64,000 nucleotides of DNA from Siphonodentalium dalli (Eukaryota > Mollusca > Scaphopoda > Gadilida > Siphonodentaliidae), in contig CP136061.1 of NCBI GenBank assembly GCA_032622095.1, positions 230,516,944 through 230,580,943 on the forward strand, written 5' to 3'. A model generated the notes under the pieces. It worked only from the letters and a program-made list of their open reading frames with translations, ran no database searches and was not told the DNA's origin. Within the stretch, counting starts at the first letter, position 1, and each line of letters starts with the position of its first letter. The translations under genes were made by a program, and so were the position numbers. Below are positions 45,436 to 56,619 of this stretch, in pieces.

Positions 45436-45905
45436 TCTTCACATCGGCAACGAACGCGGAGAGGTTGAAACTATTGACGCTACAGTCAGAAATATGTCAG
45501 ACTAAGATTAACGGCGAGTCAAATAGGACAAACTACAAACCATCCAACAGAATGATTGCATGAAAATTGCAAATCCAACAATCCCACATGACGTTGAAAA
45601 ACTATATACACATGGAATACATGTTAACAGAATGATTGCATGAAATTTGCAAATCCAACAACACCACATGACGTGGCCCAAACTATATACACATGGAATA
45701 CATGTTAACAGACATATAAAATGTCAACTTACCTAATTAAATCGCCTGTCCCCTGACGAGTAGTCGGCGAATAAAAATAGACACGAAACACTAGCTTAAA
45801 GTGACTTTCCAAATTCATAGCATATAGTGTCGGGCACCTTGGAACATGCGCTACCGCCAGTCATTGGCTTTCGGTTGGATGTACATACACCATTTTATAT
45901 ACAAA
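45436..45905 (+). repeat. 470-bp segmental duplicate, copy 1
   Basis: Identical to 47439-47908 except for two substitutions that I can see (AATAGGAC/AATAAGAC and GACGTTG/GACGTGG). It contains its own 79-bp tandem pair starting AACAGAATGATTGCATGAAA. Confidence 0.95.
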
Positions 45906-47170
45906 CTTGACATTCCTCGGTGATAGTAATCCTGTTGAATAACTGGTTTAATTACCAGGGATCCTGTCTGCTTCGACTGGTTGGCTGTGTTGTTCTGTGG
46001 TGATCCGAATATGCTTGGATAAGTCACTATACAATTCATGATACAATGCTATATTATAGCTATAATAACTATACTTAAACAAATATCCCTAAATGGGCAC
46101 ACTACAAATGTGTATATACCACCACGAGTATACACTCGGGTCATTAACTAATAATGCTGTATTATTCTTATAGCTAACGGTACACGTTAGATATACACAT
46201 GACATTTCAAGGACCCGCTTATCAACGGATTTGCGCCAGCCTTGGTGTTAGGATGGACTAATTGAATAAACTATACCGAAACGGTAGTTTCCAGTAACAA
46301 TGCTATATCATTGATATAGCTATACATATAAAATACCCCACTGAACGGGCGCACTACAATTGTGCATATTGTGTTAGGATTGACTAATTGAATAAACTAT
46401 ACCGTAACGGTAGTTTCCAGTAACAATGCTATATCATTGATATAGCTATACATATAAAATACCCCACTGAACGGGCGCACTACAATTGTACATATTACAC
46501 CACGTGTACACGCTCGGTTCACAAACTTACAATGGTACATTATAGCTAATGATACACGCTAAATATACAGCTATATTATCACTATAGCTATACACATTAA
46601 TATCCCAAAGTAATGGGTGCACATAGATGTGTAGATGATCGATGATGTCTGGACAATACTCATGAATTAATTCTCATCCATAAGCGATGCATGTGCTATT
46701 TAGAACCCACTGTTACCTATAGAATGATAAATTCGTAATTGGTACTATGTTCTGGCATGCCAGCAAGAACCTATGGCCCACTAGTTCATTTGGACAATCC
46801 AATTTGATTCTATGCTCTATCTTGACTGGATTTGCACACATGCTGGGCCTACTGGCATTTACCATTTATTTCAACCCATATCTTTGGGATGAGTGGTGGA
46901 TGTTACGCTCTTTCGCTAACATGGAATTGACATACAGATGGCATATAATATGCAAATTTAAACTGAATCCGATGTATTCCACCAAGAATATGACATATAT
47001 ATTGCATGCAATATGCAGACTGCATAGAATATGCAACCCGAAGAAGTCTCATAAACCTAAATAAATGGTTTGGCATTATTTAAACTTGGCCAAACTTCGA
47101 AATCCAAAAACCTTGGACAGAGACTTGACTGAAAACATATGTGCCAATTAATGGTAATCAATTCATTCTT
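45906..47170. repeat. Intervening block with ~131-bp tandem pair
   Basis: TGTTAGGAT(G/T)GACTAATTGA-type units at about 46240 and 46371 are near-identical. Both contain the hairpin GCTATATCATTGATATAGC and CACTGAACGGGCGCACTACA. Looser relatives lie at 46045 and 46530. A 105-codon open frame at 46747-47064 has one hydrophobic stretch but no recognisable similarity. Confidence 0.8.
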
Positions 47171-47225
47171 GACGCTACAGTCAGAAATATGTCAGACTAA
47201 GATTAACGGCGAGTCAAATAAGACA
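47171..47225 (+). repeat. Third, partial copy of the 470-bp segment
   Basis: GACGCTACAGTCAGAAATAT through GAGTCAAATAAGACA. It carries the variant seen in copy 2. Confidence 0.9.
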
Positions 47226-47438
47226 TTAAAGAAGTGATTAATTCCTTATCGCAACATCAGCGGTATCAATTTCACACCACATATGTGGCATATATCGTCA
47301 CGTGACCTAACCAACTTATGTTAGCTTGACTCGACTGGGCACTAAAGCCATTGGACACGCCTTAAAGCGTGATTGACGGCTGAACTGCCACGTGCTGGCT
47401 ATATACTATACACATATCAAAATATCGGAAACATGCAG

Positions 47439-47908
47439 TCTTCACATCGGCAACGAACGCGGAGAGGTTGAAACTATTGACGCTACAGTCAGAAATATGT
47501 CAGACTAAGATTAACGGCGAGTCAAATAAGACAAACTACAAACCATCCAACAGAATGATTGCATGAAAATTGCAAATCCAACAATCCCACATGACGTGGA
47601 AAAACTATATACACATGGAATACATGTTAACAGAATGATTGCATGAAATTTGCAAATCCAACAACACCACATGACGTGGCCCAAACTATATACACATGGA
47701 ATACATGTTAACAGACATATAAAATGTCAACTTACCTAATTAAATCGCCTGTCCCCTGACGAGTAGTCGGCGAATAAAAATAGACACGAAACACTAGCTT
47801 AAAGTGACTTTCCAAATTCATAGCATATAGTGTCGGGCACCTTGGAACATGCGCTACCGCCAGTCATTGGCTTTCGGTTGGATGTACATACACCATTTTA
47901 TATACAAA
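47439..47908 (+). repeat. 470-bp segmental duplicate, copy 2
   Basis: Direct repeat of 45436-45905 at an offset of 2003 bp. The satellite array starts immediately after its last base. Confidence 0.95.
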
Positions 47909-49545
47909 GCTCACTAATTTGAGGTTTAATTAGATCGGACACATGAGCCCACCCATATGAGTTTTAATTAGATCGGACACATGAGCCCACTAATATGAGG
48001 TTTAATTATATCGGACACATGAGCTCACTAATATGAGGTTTAATTATATCGGACACATGAGCCCACTAATATGAGGTATAATTAGATCGCACACATGAGC
48101 CCACTAATATGAGGTTTAATTAGATCGCACACATGAGCCCACCAATATCAGGTTTAATTAGTACGGACACATGAGCCCACCAATATGATGTTTAATTAGA
48201 TCGGACACATGAGCCCACTAATATGAGGTTTAATTAGATCGGACACATGAGCCCCCACTAATATGAGGTTTAATTAGATCGGACACATGAGCCCACTAAT
48301 ATGAGGTTTAATTAGATCGGACACAATGAGCCAACCAATATGAGTTTTAAATAGATCGGACACATGATCCCACTAATATGAGGTTTAATTAGATCACACA
48401 CATGAGCCCACCAATATGAGGTTTATTTAGATCGGACACATGAGCCCACCAATATGAGGTTTAATTAGATCGCACACATGAGCCCACCAATATCAGGTTT
48501 AATTAGTACGGACACATGAGCCCCCCACTAATATGAGGTTTAATTAGATCGGACACATGAGCCCACCAATATGAGGTTTAATTAGATCGCACACATGAGC
48601 CCACCAATATGAGTTTTAATTAGATCGGACACATGAGCCCCCACTAATATGAGGTTTAATTAGATCGGACACATGAGCCCCACCCCACTAATATGAGGTT
48701 TAATTAGATGGGACACATGATCCCACAAATATGAGGTTTAATTATATCGGACACATGAGCCCACCAATATGAGGTTTAATTAGATCGGACACATGAGCCC
48801 ACTAATATGAGGTTTAATTACATCGGACACATGAGCCCACCAATATGAGGTTTAATTAGATCGGACACATGATCCCACCAATATGAGGTTTAATTACATC
48901 GGACACATGAGCCCACCAATATAAGGTTTAATTAGATCGGACACATGAGCCCCCCCCCACTAATATGATGTTTAATTAGATCGGACACATGAGCCCACCA
49001 ATCTGAGGTTTAATTAGATCGGACACACGAGCCCACTAATATGAGGTTTAATTAGATCGGACACATGAGCCCACTAATATCAGGTTTAATTATATCGGAC
49101 ACATGAGCCCACCAATATGAGGTTTAATTAGATCGGACATATGAACCCACTAATATGAGGTTTAATTATATCGGACACATGAGCCCACCAATATGAGGTT
49201 TAATTAGATCGGACACATGAGCCCACCAATATGAGGCTTAATGAGATCGGACACATGAGCCCACTAATATGAGGTTTAATTATATCGGTCACATGAACCC
49301 ACCAATATGAGGATTAATTAGATCGGACACATGAGCCCACCAATATGAGGTTTAATTAGATCGGACACATGAGCCCACTAATATGAGGCTTAATTAGATC
49401 GGACACATGAGCCCACCAATATGAGGTTTAATTATATCGGACACATGAACCCACCAATATGAGGTTTAATTAGATCGGACACATGAGCCCACTAATATGA
49501 AATTTAATTAGATCGGACACATTAGCCCACCAATATGAGGTTTTC
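47909..49545 (+). repeat. 38-bp satellite array, about 40 monomers
   Basis: Monomer approximately GAGCCCACTAATATGAGGTT + TAATTAGATCGGACACAT. Common variants are CACC/CACT, TAGATC/TATATC and CGGACA/CGCACA. C-run expansions occur before the monomer core (for example 48951-48958). Variants are scattered, not in simple blocks. No open frame. Confidence 0.97.
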
Positions 49546-49708
49546 ATGGCTAGATATCGACTTTCAAAAGAGGAAGTTTTAACACTTTTGAATTTTTGTC
49601 AGCCTACAACATTCCAATGATTGCCTCCTATAAAGAGCGTCCATGCTTCTGTCGCGCAAAATATGTATATAATAATCAGTTATGAGCTTTTGTGCTCGTT
49701 TTTAATGT

Positions 49709-49935
49709 GTATGAATCCTGAATACCGGCTAACAGGTGGGGTATGAATCCCGAATACCGACAAACAGGGTGTATGAATCCTGAATACCGGCTAACGGGTG
49801 GGGGTATTACTCCTGAATACCGGCTAACAGGGGGTATGAATCCTAAATACCGGCTAACAGGGGGGTATGAATCCTGAATACCGGCTAACAGGGGGTATGA
49901 ATCCTGAATACCGGTTAACAGGGGGTTTATGAATT
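49709..49935 (+). repeat. ~31-bp minisatellite, 7 units
   Basis: GTATGAATCCTGAATACCGG + CTAACAGGG units with variable G-run lengths. Confidence 0.95.
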
Positions 49936-50162
49936 CCGCATATACGCCTGGAAATGGCCTGAATCCCGTGAGCCAACCGGCGAGGTATACCCTCTATATG
50001 TGATGTCAATAGGCCGAGGTATACCATCTATAGCAATTTCGTCGACTTATTTCGATACCGGGATAATTCAAAAGCGTTTATTATTATAAATGTATTTTGG
50101 ATCGCAAACTGCCATATCAATTTAATATATGTGGGCTTTATTACGTTTACGTATGGTCATAT

Positions 50163-53100
50163 TAATTAATTATCAACAGTACAAATGTCAAATTATGTAT
50201 ATGCCAACCAGTATATGCGCCCACGGCTGAATCATGTTGAAAATATTTTATATAACACTTCTTTATACTATATATGGATTATACAAGGCACTTTGTAAAT
50301 TGACCCCACGTGGGTCAAAGCATCTGTTAAAAAGGCACTGACTGCATGAGCAATATGTAATTGATTGGCGATAAAACACTATGAAGAAATGTTCGCTTTA
50401 TCATCATATCAAGCACAAGATCAACATCGAAACTTATTTAAATCATGTATCAAGAAAAGATGCAATATATATATTGTTCGCTTTCGGTATCGAATCCATC
50501 TCCTCCCGTTTAAAAAAGGTTCATCTGGAAAACCTGTATCTGTAGCTGTATGTGTTTCAGCGCTGGAGCCTCTCGAGTGTATTTGCGCTGTGGGAGGACT
50601 ATGCTGTTTTATCCGTTGTTTCCTCGCATGTGCTATCCTCCAGGCTGTTCCACTCCTCGATCGCTCGAACAAAGAACGAGTGTCTAAATTGTGCCGTGTT
50701 GGCTCGTATCCTTTCGATGGAGTTAGAGTTAATACACTCCTCCTTTTCGACAGGGTTTGAGTTATATAGCCTGGGTACTTTTTCGCCTTTATTTTCCTTC
50801 CTTTCTTTTTTGGTATAAGTATGTCTTTTGATCGAATAGCCGGCACCAGCCCATCCACTACTCTGCCGAACAGCTTCATTCTCATCGTGTTTCTTCTTTG
50901 GTGTAGTGGCTCCATAAGTTGTTCCATTAGCATTTCAGTTACGGCCCCTTTTGTTCTTGCGTGGTAGTTGTTTTCGATGAATCGCACCCCTCTTTTGTTG
51001 ATTCTTTCTATGGCGTTGATGTCTTTTTGTTGGTATGGATCCCAAACTTCTGCTGCATATTCAAGGGTGGACCTTACTGTGGATTCATAGTCCATTTTTG
51101 TGTGTTTTTTGTCCGCTCTCCTAAGGTTTCGACGGAGGAATCCAAGGGTACTGCCAGCGTTTCTTACTATCTGTGATATGTGGGATGACCAAGTGAGGGT
51201 GTTGGTGATGGTTAGCCCTAGATACTGTGTTTCTTCAACTGTTTGGAGTATTTGGTTATCCAGCTGGTACATATGCGTTGACTTGGGTTTTATTGATAAG
51301 ATGTTACATTTCTTCGCATTGAACCGCATGCCCCAAACAGCTGCCCATTTTTCTAATGACTTCAGGTCTTCGTGAAGAGCAATATGGTCTTGTTGGCTTT
51401 TTATTTGGCGGTAAAGCAGACAATCATCGGCGAAGAGTTTGACTTGCGATGTGACTGCTTGTGGTAAGTCATTTATGTGACACAGGAAGAGGAGATGACC
51501 TCAGGAAGAGGAGATACCCTGTGGTACGCCGGACTCGACTGCTACGTGTTTTGAGAATTCTCCTTCCACTGCTACTCTCATCTGCCGTTTTGTCAGGAAG
51601 GTGTCGATCCATTTGAGAGTTTAATTTGTAACACCATAGCTGTTAAGTTTGTGTAGTAGGCTTCGGTGAGGTACTGTGTCGAATGCCTTTGAGAAATCCA
51701 ATACTGCTATGTCTGTCTGGATGTCGTTATCGTAATTCTCCATCAGTTCATGTGTTACATTGATCAGTTGTGTCACGCAGGAGTGTCCAGAGCAGAATCC
51801 ATGGTTTCTGTCAGTGAGGATGTCGTATTTTTCAAGGTGGTCTCTGATGTGCCGGCATAGTATGTGCTCAAGGATTTTGCAGGCCACCGATGTTAGTGAT
51901 ACTGGCCTGTAATTTTCTGGCAGGTGAACGTCGCCCTTTTTAAATAATGGTGTGATGTTAGCCTCGAGCCAGTCAGTTGGTAATTCACCTGTGTCAAGCG
52001 ATCGTTGGAATATCGTTGTGAGTGATGTTGCGGCTTCCTCGGCACAGATCTTCAATATTTTGTTTGGGCTGCCATCGGGGCCAGGTGCTTTGGATGTTTT
52101 TATGTCTGATAGTAGTTTAGCTACCCCTGGCTTGTCGATTTTCACGTTCTCTATGTCCAGTGCCTTTTTTGGTAGGTCTGGTAGTTCTTTGCCTGGGTCT
52201 TTGGTGAAAACTGACCTGAACTGGTTGATGAGCAACTCAGACTTCTCTATACTGTTGGTGGTTAGTGTTGTTCTTTTCTTGAGTGGAGGTATGCCGATGT
52301 TATCTTGTTTTTTCGCTTTCATGAATCGCCAGAATGGTTTTGTCGTCTTCTTTTCTTTTCCTTCTTCAATTATTTTGTTTATATGATCACTCTCCGCTCG
52401 TCTGAGTTCTCTTCTACATAATCTTTGTTGGTGTCTGTAGTTATCCCATGTCCCTGTTTTCTTTGATGTCTTGTATAGTTTATCCTTTTTCCTGATTTGT
52501 TGTAATAGCTTTTTATTCACCCATGGTAGCTTTCCTCTCTTTCTTTTTGACAATGTTGGTACCCTGTTTTTCACTATTTCTGACACTCCTCCTTTAAATT
52601 TCTCCCACATGGTGTTTATGTCTTCATCTGGTGGTAATGACGTAATCTCTTCGCCCAATTTATTCATGTCCGCTGCGACTTCTGTCCAGTTTGCCTTATG
52701 GAAGAGGTAAACCTCCTTCGCTCCTTTTGATTGGTACTTCGGCGATGGTATGCAGTCTGTAACAATCATGGCATGGTCAGATATACCTGGGACATTGTTG
52801 GATGTTTTAATTAGTGATGGATTATTAGTTAGTATTATATCCAATAAATTGTCTTCTCTGGTTGGTTCCTCATGCATCTGTGTCATTCCATTTCTGATGC
52901 AAACATCCAATAGCGCCTGTTGGATTTCTTTATCAGGTGCTCCTTCTCTTATTGTCAGTTTCTCCCAATTGATGTCCGGGCAGTTGAAGTCGCCCCCTAT
53001 TATGTATGTATTAGTTTTATCGGCTGTGTACTTCTTCATCGATTCTTTTAGCTGTTTGACTGTTTCCATGTTTCCTTTTGGCATATATAAACTGGCGACG

Positions 53101-53545
53101 TACAGATCTCTTCCTTTTTGGATGGTTATTTTTGCCCATTCAATCTCGCAATCGGTGACATATTCTGGTTTCTCCACTGCTATGATATCTTCGTGGTATG
53201 CAATGAAGACTCCGCCCCCTACTCCAGTTCTGTCATTTCGAAAGGCACAGTACTCTTCTGGGAAAACTTCAGCTGATTTTATTGCCTGTGGTGTTGGTGG
53301 GTTTCCCGGGGTTATGCCTTTTAGCCAAGATTCCGTGCCTAGAATAATGTCAGGCTTTATATATTGCACTGCAACTGCGAGTTCGGCTTTGTTGCTTGGT
53401 AGGCTCCTACAGTTTACAGTCAATATTCTGAGGTTTTCTTTTGGTGTTGTGTGGTATACCTTGCTCTGTGAACTTAGTCTGGATGAGCTTTTTCTGGTGT
53501 TATTTTGCTCACTGTGTGGTAGTGGACTACTAATTTATGTAGGGT
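50163..53545 (-). mobile_element. LINE (C), near-complete ORF2, 5' truncated
   Basis: Read right to left: endonuclease, reverse transcriptase, C-terminal region, then a 3' UTR ending near GTTGATAATT at about 50163. The same 3' end defines the fragment at 33800-34180. The 5' end is lost around 53545, where an in-frame TAA ends the open region without a start codon. Domain order and motifs place it among APE-type non-LTR retrotransposons of the CR1/jockey group; the exact clade is not decided. Confidence 0.93.
50421..53540 (-). pseudogene. LINE C endonuclease-reverse transcriptase, two stops
   Basis: One frame runs about 1,040 codons with only two breaks: TAA at 51621-51623 and TGA at 51501-51503. 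Counting from the leucine codon at 53423, the APE endonuclease shows GTESWL (29-34, catalytic Glu), GGDFN (143-147) and SDHAMI (215-220). The reverse transcriptase shows SKAPGPDGSPNKILK (from 444), NYRPVSL (504-510) and DFSKAFD (576-582, motif A). The catalytic FADD lies at 51423-51434, and the thumb and C-terminus run to 50421. The TGA lies in a 19-bp imperfect tandem duplication (ATCTCCTCTTCCTG core) inside the region that normally reads GVPQG..LLFL. Few lesions and no frameshift mean the copy is young. Confidence 0.93.
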
Positions 53546-53640
53546 TGAAAGTAGCGCATAGGCTGTCAATTGTAGAGTCTAACATACTGAGTGCATTTGA
53601 GAGCACACATATATTCCCTTATAATCGGTCTGAAACTCAA

Positions 53641-54046
53641 AGGTACTCAATTCCCATTTGATGGTCTGACACCATACCATCAGATTCCAACAACAGAGTT
53701 TTTTTTGTTTTTTTTAAATGCCGCTTCAGTTATTGGAATCGATTAATTACCCAAAAATGATGCAAACCACCGCCAACTATAGTATAAAATTTCCCAAAAC
53801 CTGTTTATTAATATTTTGTTCAACAAAATTTAGCCGGTTTCTCAAATATCTGAATTGATTTTAGAGTTATCCATCTTCATCCAAAATGTGTTCTGTAGAC
53901 GGCCTTCTCATCAACTTTTTACTGTGCCACTAGGTATTCCAGGTGGTAAAAAATAAAAGATATTCTTTCCACTCAAAAGCCAATTAAAAACAAAACAAAA
54001 ACAAACAACAAATTAATTGAGGGGCGTTAGATCGGATTGAGTACAT
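53641..54046. mobile_element. AGGTACTC TTAA-MITE in unit 1
   Basis: Left flank TCAA (mutated TTAA, 53637-53640), right flank TTAA (54047-54050). Terminal repeats are diverged (AGGTACTCAATTCCC / CGGATTGAGTACAT). Confidence 0.88.
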
Positions 54047-54256
54047 TTAAAGTAACGGCTGAAGTTATTAAACAGTGCTAAACTAACACATGCGGATAAT
54101 TTCATTGCACTGAGAAACTACCCAGTATATATGAACCAACCATAATATTATATAAGTTAATAACTGATCTAGTGTGGCATTTTGTGTGCAATTAATTGAG
54201 CATATGTATCCTTTGAAACTGGCCTGAAACTTGAAGCAACGTCTGTTATTAATTAA

Positions 54257-54393
54257 CCCTTCCACGACTGGAACTTCCTGAAGTTTTGAGAAAACCCTGT
54301 GCCGGTGCTTTCTCTTGTATGTGCGATTCTCCTGTGGGGAAACTTGCATATATGGGAAAGTGCAGGACCAGCACGGCTCCCATCGTGGAAGGG
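54257..54393. mobile_element. CCCTTC-ended TTAA-MITE in unit 1, 137 bp
   Basis: Ends CCCTTCCACGACTGG and CATCGTGGAAGGG, flanked by TTAA on both sides (54253-54256, 54394-54397). Same family as 17897-18117, internally deleted. Confidence 0.9.
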
Positions 54394-55045
54394 TTAACAG
54401 AGCCAAAATACGACAAACTCTTACATGTATCTATTTTAAACATGTCTAAGGCAGCAACAATTTGATACCCTGGTTTACAAACTCTTCCTACAATTTTTCC
54501 TCAATATTGTAAATGATAAAACATTTTATATGATTGGTTTATGTTCAAGGAGATTAAAATATGAAGCTAGCAGTCAGTGGACCAGTGGAGAAGAAGATAT
54601 ATTTTTTGATGGCGAGTCTCCCTGTTGCTTTCATATATTCTTCCATCGTTTATACAGTTTGTGGGAAGAAATGCCTCAAATTATCCTATAATTCGATCAA
54701 AATTCAACATTCCGTCAACTGTTGCGGTGGTCATGTGAGATTAATTTTTGTCCTTAACCTCGGGCATCGATTCAATTTAACTGACAATACAAATGCTCGT
54801 AAACCAGGCAAATTAAATTTAAATTTGATTGAATTAAATTTAAATTTAATTAAATTAATTTAAATCATTGCGGCCTAACCAGAAATTATTCCTATTCCTA
54901 ACAATATATGATATGTGCCCCCTAGTTTACCCCATAGGAATTTTACCAAATTCCTAAAAGACTATTTTATTTCAGTGACCTGTTACTACTGAATATGTAT
55001 TTATCCTATGGAAATTTGGTAAAATTCCTAAGATTATTTTATATC

Positions 55046-55145
55046 AGCCTGCACAAGTGTACAATTTCATTGGACTGAGAAACTACCTAGTATATACCGG
55101 TATGAACCAATTTATAATATAATTGATCTTATGTGGCATTTGTGT
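55046..55145. repeat. Linker repeating part of the unit
   Basis: ACTGAGAAACTACCTAGTAT and TGTGGCATTTGTGTGCA echo 54107-54190, so the duplication arose in a region that already had internal repeats. Confidence 0.7.
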
Positions 55146-55183
55146 GCACACATATATTCCCTTGTATTCGGTCTGAAACTTAA

Positions 55184-55598
55184 AGGTACTCAATTCCGAT
55201 TTGATGGTTACCATATCATCAGATTCCAACATCATCAGATTCCAACAACAACAAAGATTTTGAAATGCCGCTTCAGTTATCGGAATCGATTAATTGCCCA
55301 AAAATAATGCTAACCACCGCCAACTATAGTATAAAATTTCCCAAAACCTGTTTATTAATATTTTGTCCAACAAAATTTTGCCGGTTTCTCAAATATCTGA
55401 CTTGATTTTAGAGTTATCCATCTTCATCCAAAAATTGGTTCTGTAGACAGCCTTCTCATCAACTTTTTACTAGGCCACTAAGTATTCCAGGTGGTGAAAA
55501 ATAACAGACATTCTTTCCACTCAAAGCCAAATAAAAAAATAAAAATAAAAAAAAAAAAAAAAATTAATTGAGGGGCGCTAGACCGGATTGAGTACCAT
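55184..55598. mobile_element. AGGTACTC TTAA-MITE in unit 2
   Basis: TTAA on both sides (55180-55183 and 55599-55602). A run of about 16 A lies near 55549-55564. Confidence 0.88.
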
Positions 55599-55807
55599 TT
55601 AAAGTAACGCTGAAGTTATTTAACAGTGCTAAACAAACACATGCGGATAATGTCATTGCACTGAGAAACTACCCAGTATATATGAACCAACCATAATATT
55701 ATATAAGTTAATAACTGATCTAGTGTGGCATTTTGTGTGCAATAAATTGAGCATATGTATCCTTTGAAACTGGCCTGAAACTTGAAGCAACGTCTGTTAT
55801 TAATTAA

Positions 55808-55943
55808 CCCTTCCACGACTGGAACTTCCTGAATTTTGAGAAAACCCTGTGCCGGTGCTTTCTCTTGTATGTGCGATTCTCCTGTGGGGAAACTTGCATA
55901 TATGGGAAAGTGCAGGACCAGCACGGCTCCCGTCGTGGAAGGG
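55808..55943. mobile_element. CCCTTC-ended TTAA-MITE in unit 2
   Basis: Ends CCCTTCCACGACTGG and CGTCGTGGAAGGG with TTAA on both sides (55804-55807, 55944-55947). Confidence 0.9.
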
Positions 55944-56619
55944 TTAACAGAGCCAAAATACGACAAACTCTTACATGTATCTATTTTAAACATGTCTAAG
56001 GCAGCACCAATTTGACACCCTGGTTTACAAACTCCTCCTACAATTTTTCCTCAATATTGTAAATGATAAAACATTTTATATGATTGGTTTATGTTCAAGG
56101 AGATTAAAATATGAAGCTAGCAGTCAGTGGACCAGTGGAGAAGAAGATATATTTTTTGATGGCGAGTCTCCCTATTGCTTTCAGATATTCTTCCATCGTT
56201 TATATAGTTTTGTGGGAAGAAATGCCTCACATTATCCTATAATTTGATCAAAATTCAACATACCGGTAATAAAGTAGAATTAAAGTACAATTCTACTTTT
56301 TGTCAACTGCTGCGGTGGTCATGCAAGATTTAATTTTGTCCTTAACCTCGGGCATCGACTTAATTTAGCTGACAATCCAAATGCATGTAAATCAGGCTAA
56401 TTAAGTTTGAATTTAGTTGAATTAAATTTAAAATTAATTCAATTAATTTAAATCATTGCGGCCTAACCGGAAGTTATTCCTATTCCTAACAATATATGAT
56501 ATGTGCCCCCTAGTTTACCCCATAAGACTATTTTATTTCAGTGACATGTTACTACTGAATATGTATTTATCCTATTGAAATTTGGTATAATTCCTAAGAT
56601 TATTTTATATCAGTGACTT

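Larger units (their letters stand above)
53603..55045. repeat. ~1.5-kb tandem segmental duplication, unit 1
   Basis: Aligns along its whole length with 55146-56615. It carries an AGGTACTC MITE and a CCCTTC MITE at matching positions, so both inserted before the duplication. By eye the units are about 95% identical. Confidence 0.93.
55146..56615. repeat. ~1.5-kb tandem segmental duplication, unit 2
   Basis: Second unit. It differs by a ~22-bp deletion near 56524 and by a ~30-bp insertion near 56265-56298 that contains the hairpin AGTAGAATT/AATTCTACT. Confidence 0.93.

Noticed and set aside
46747-47064. 105-codon open frame with one hydrophobic stretch
   Set aside because: No similarity, no splice or start context of note, and it lies among duplicated non-coding blocks.
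47909-49545. CRISPR-like periodic array
   Set aside because: Monomers are contiguous with no variable spacers, and the context is eukaryotic; it is a satellite.
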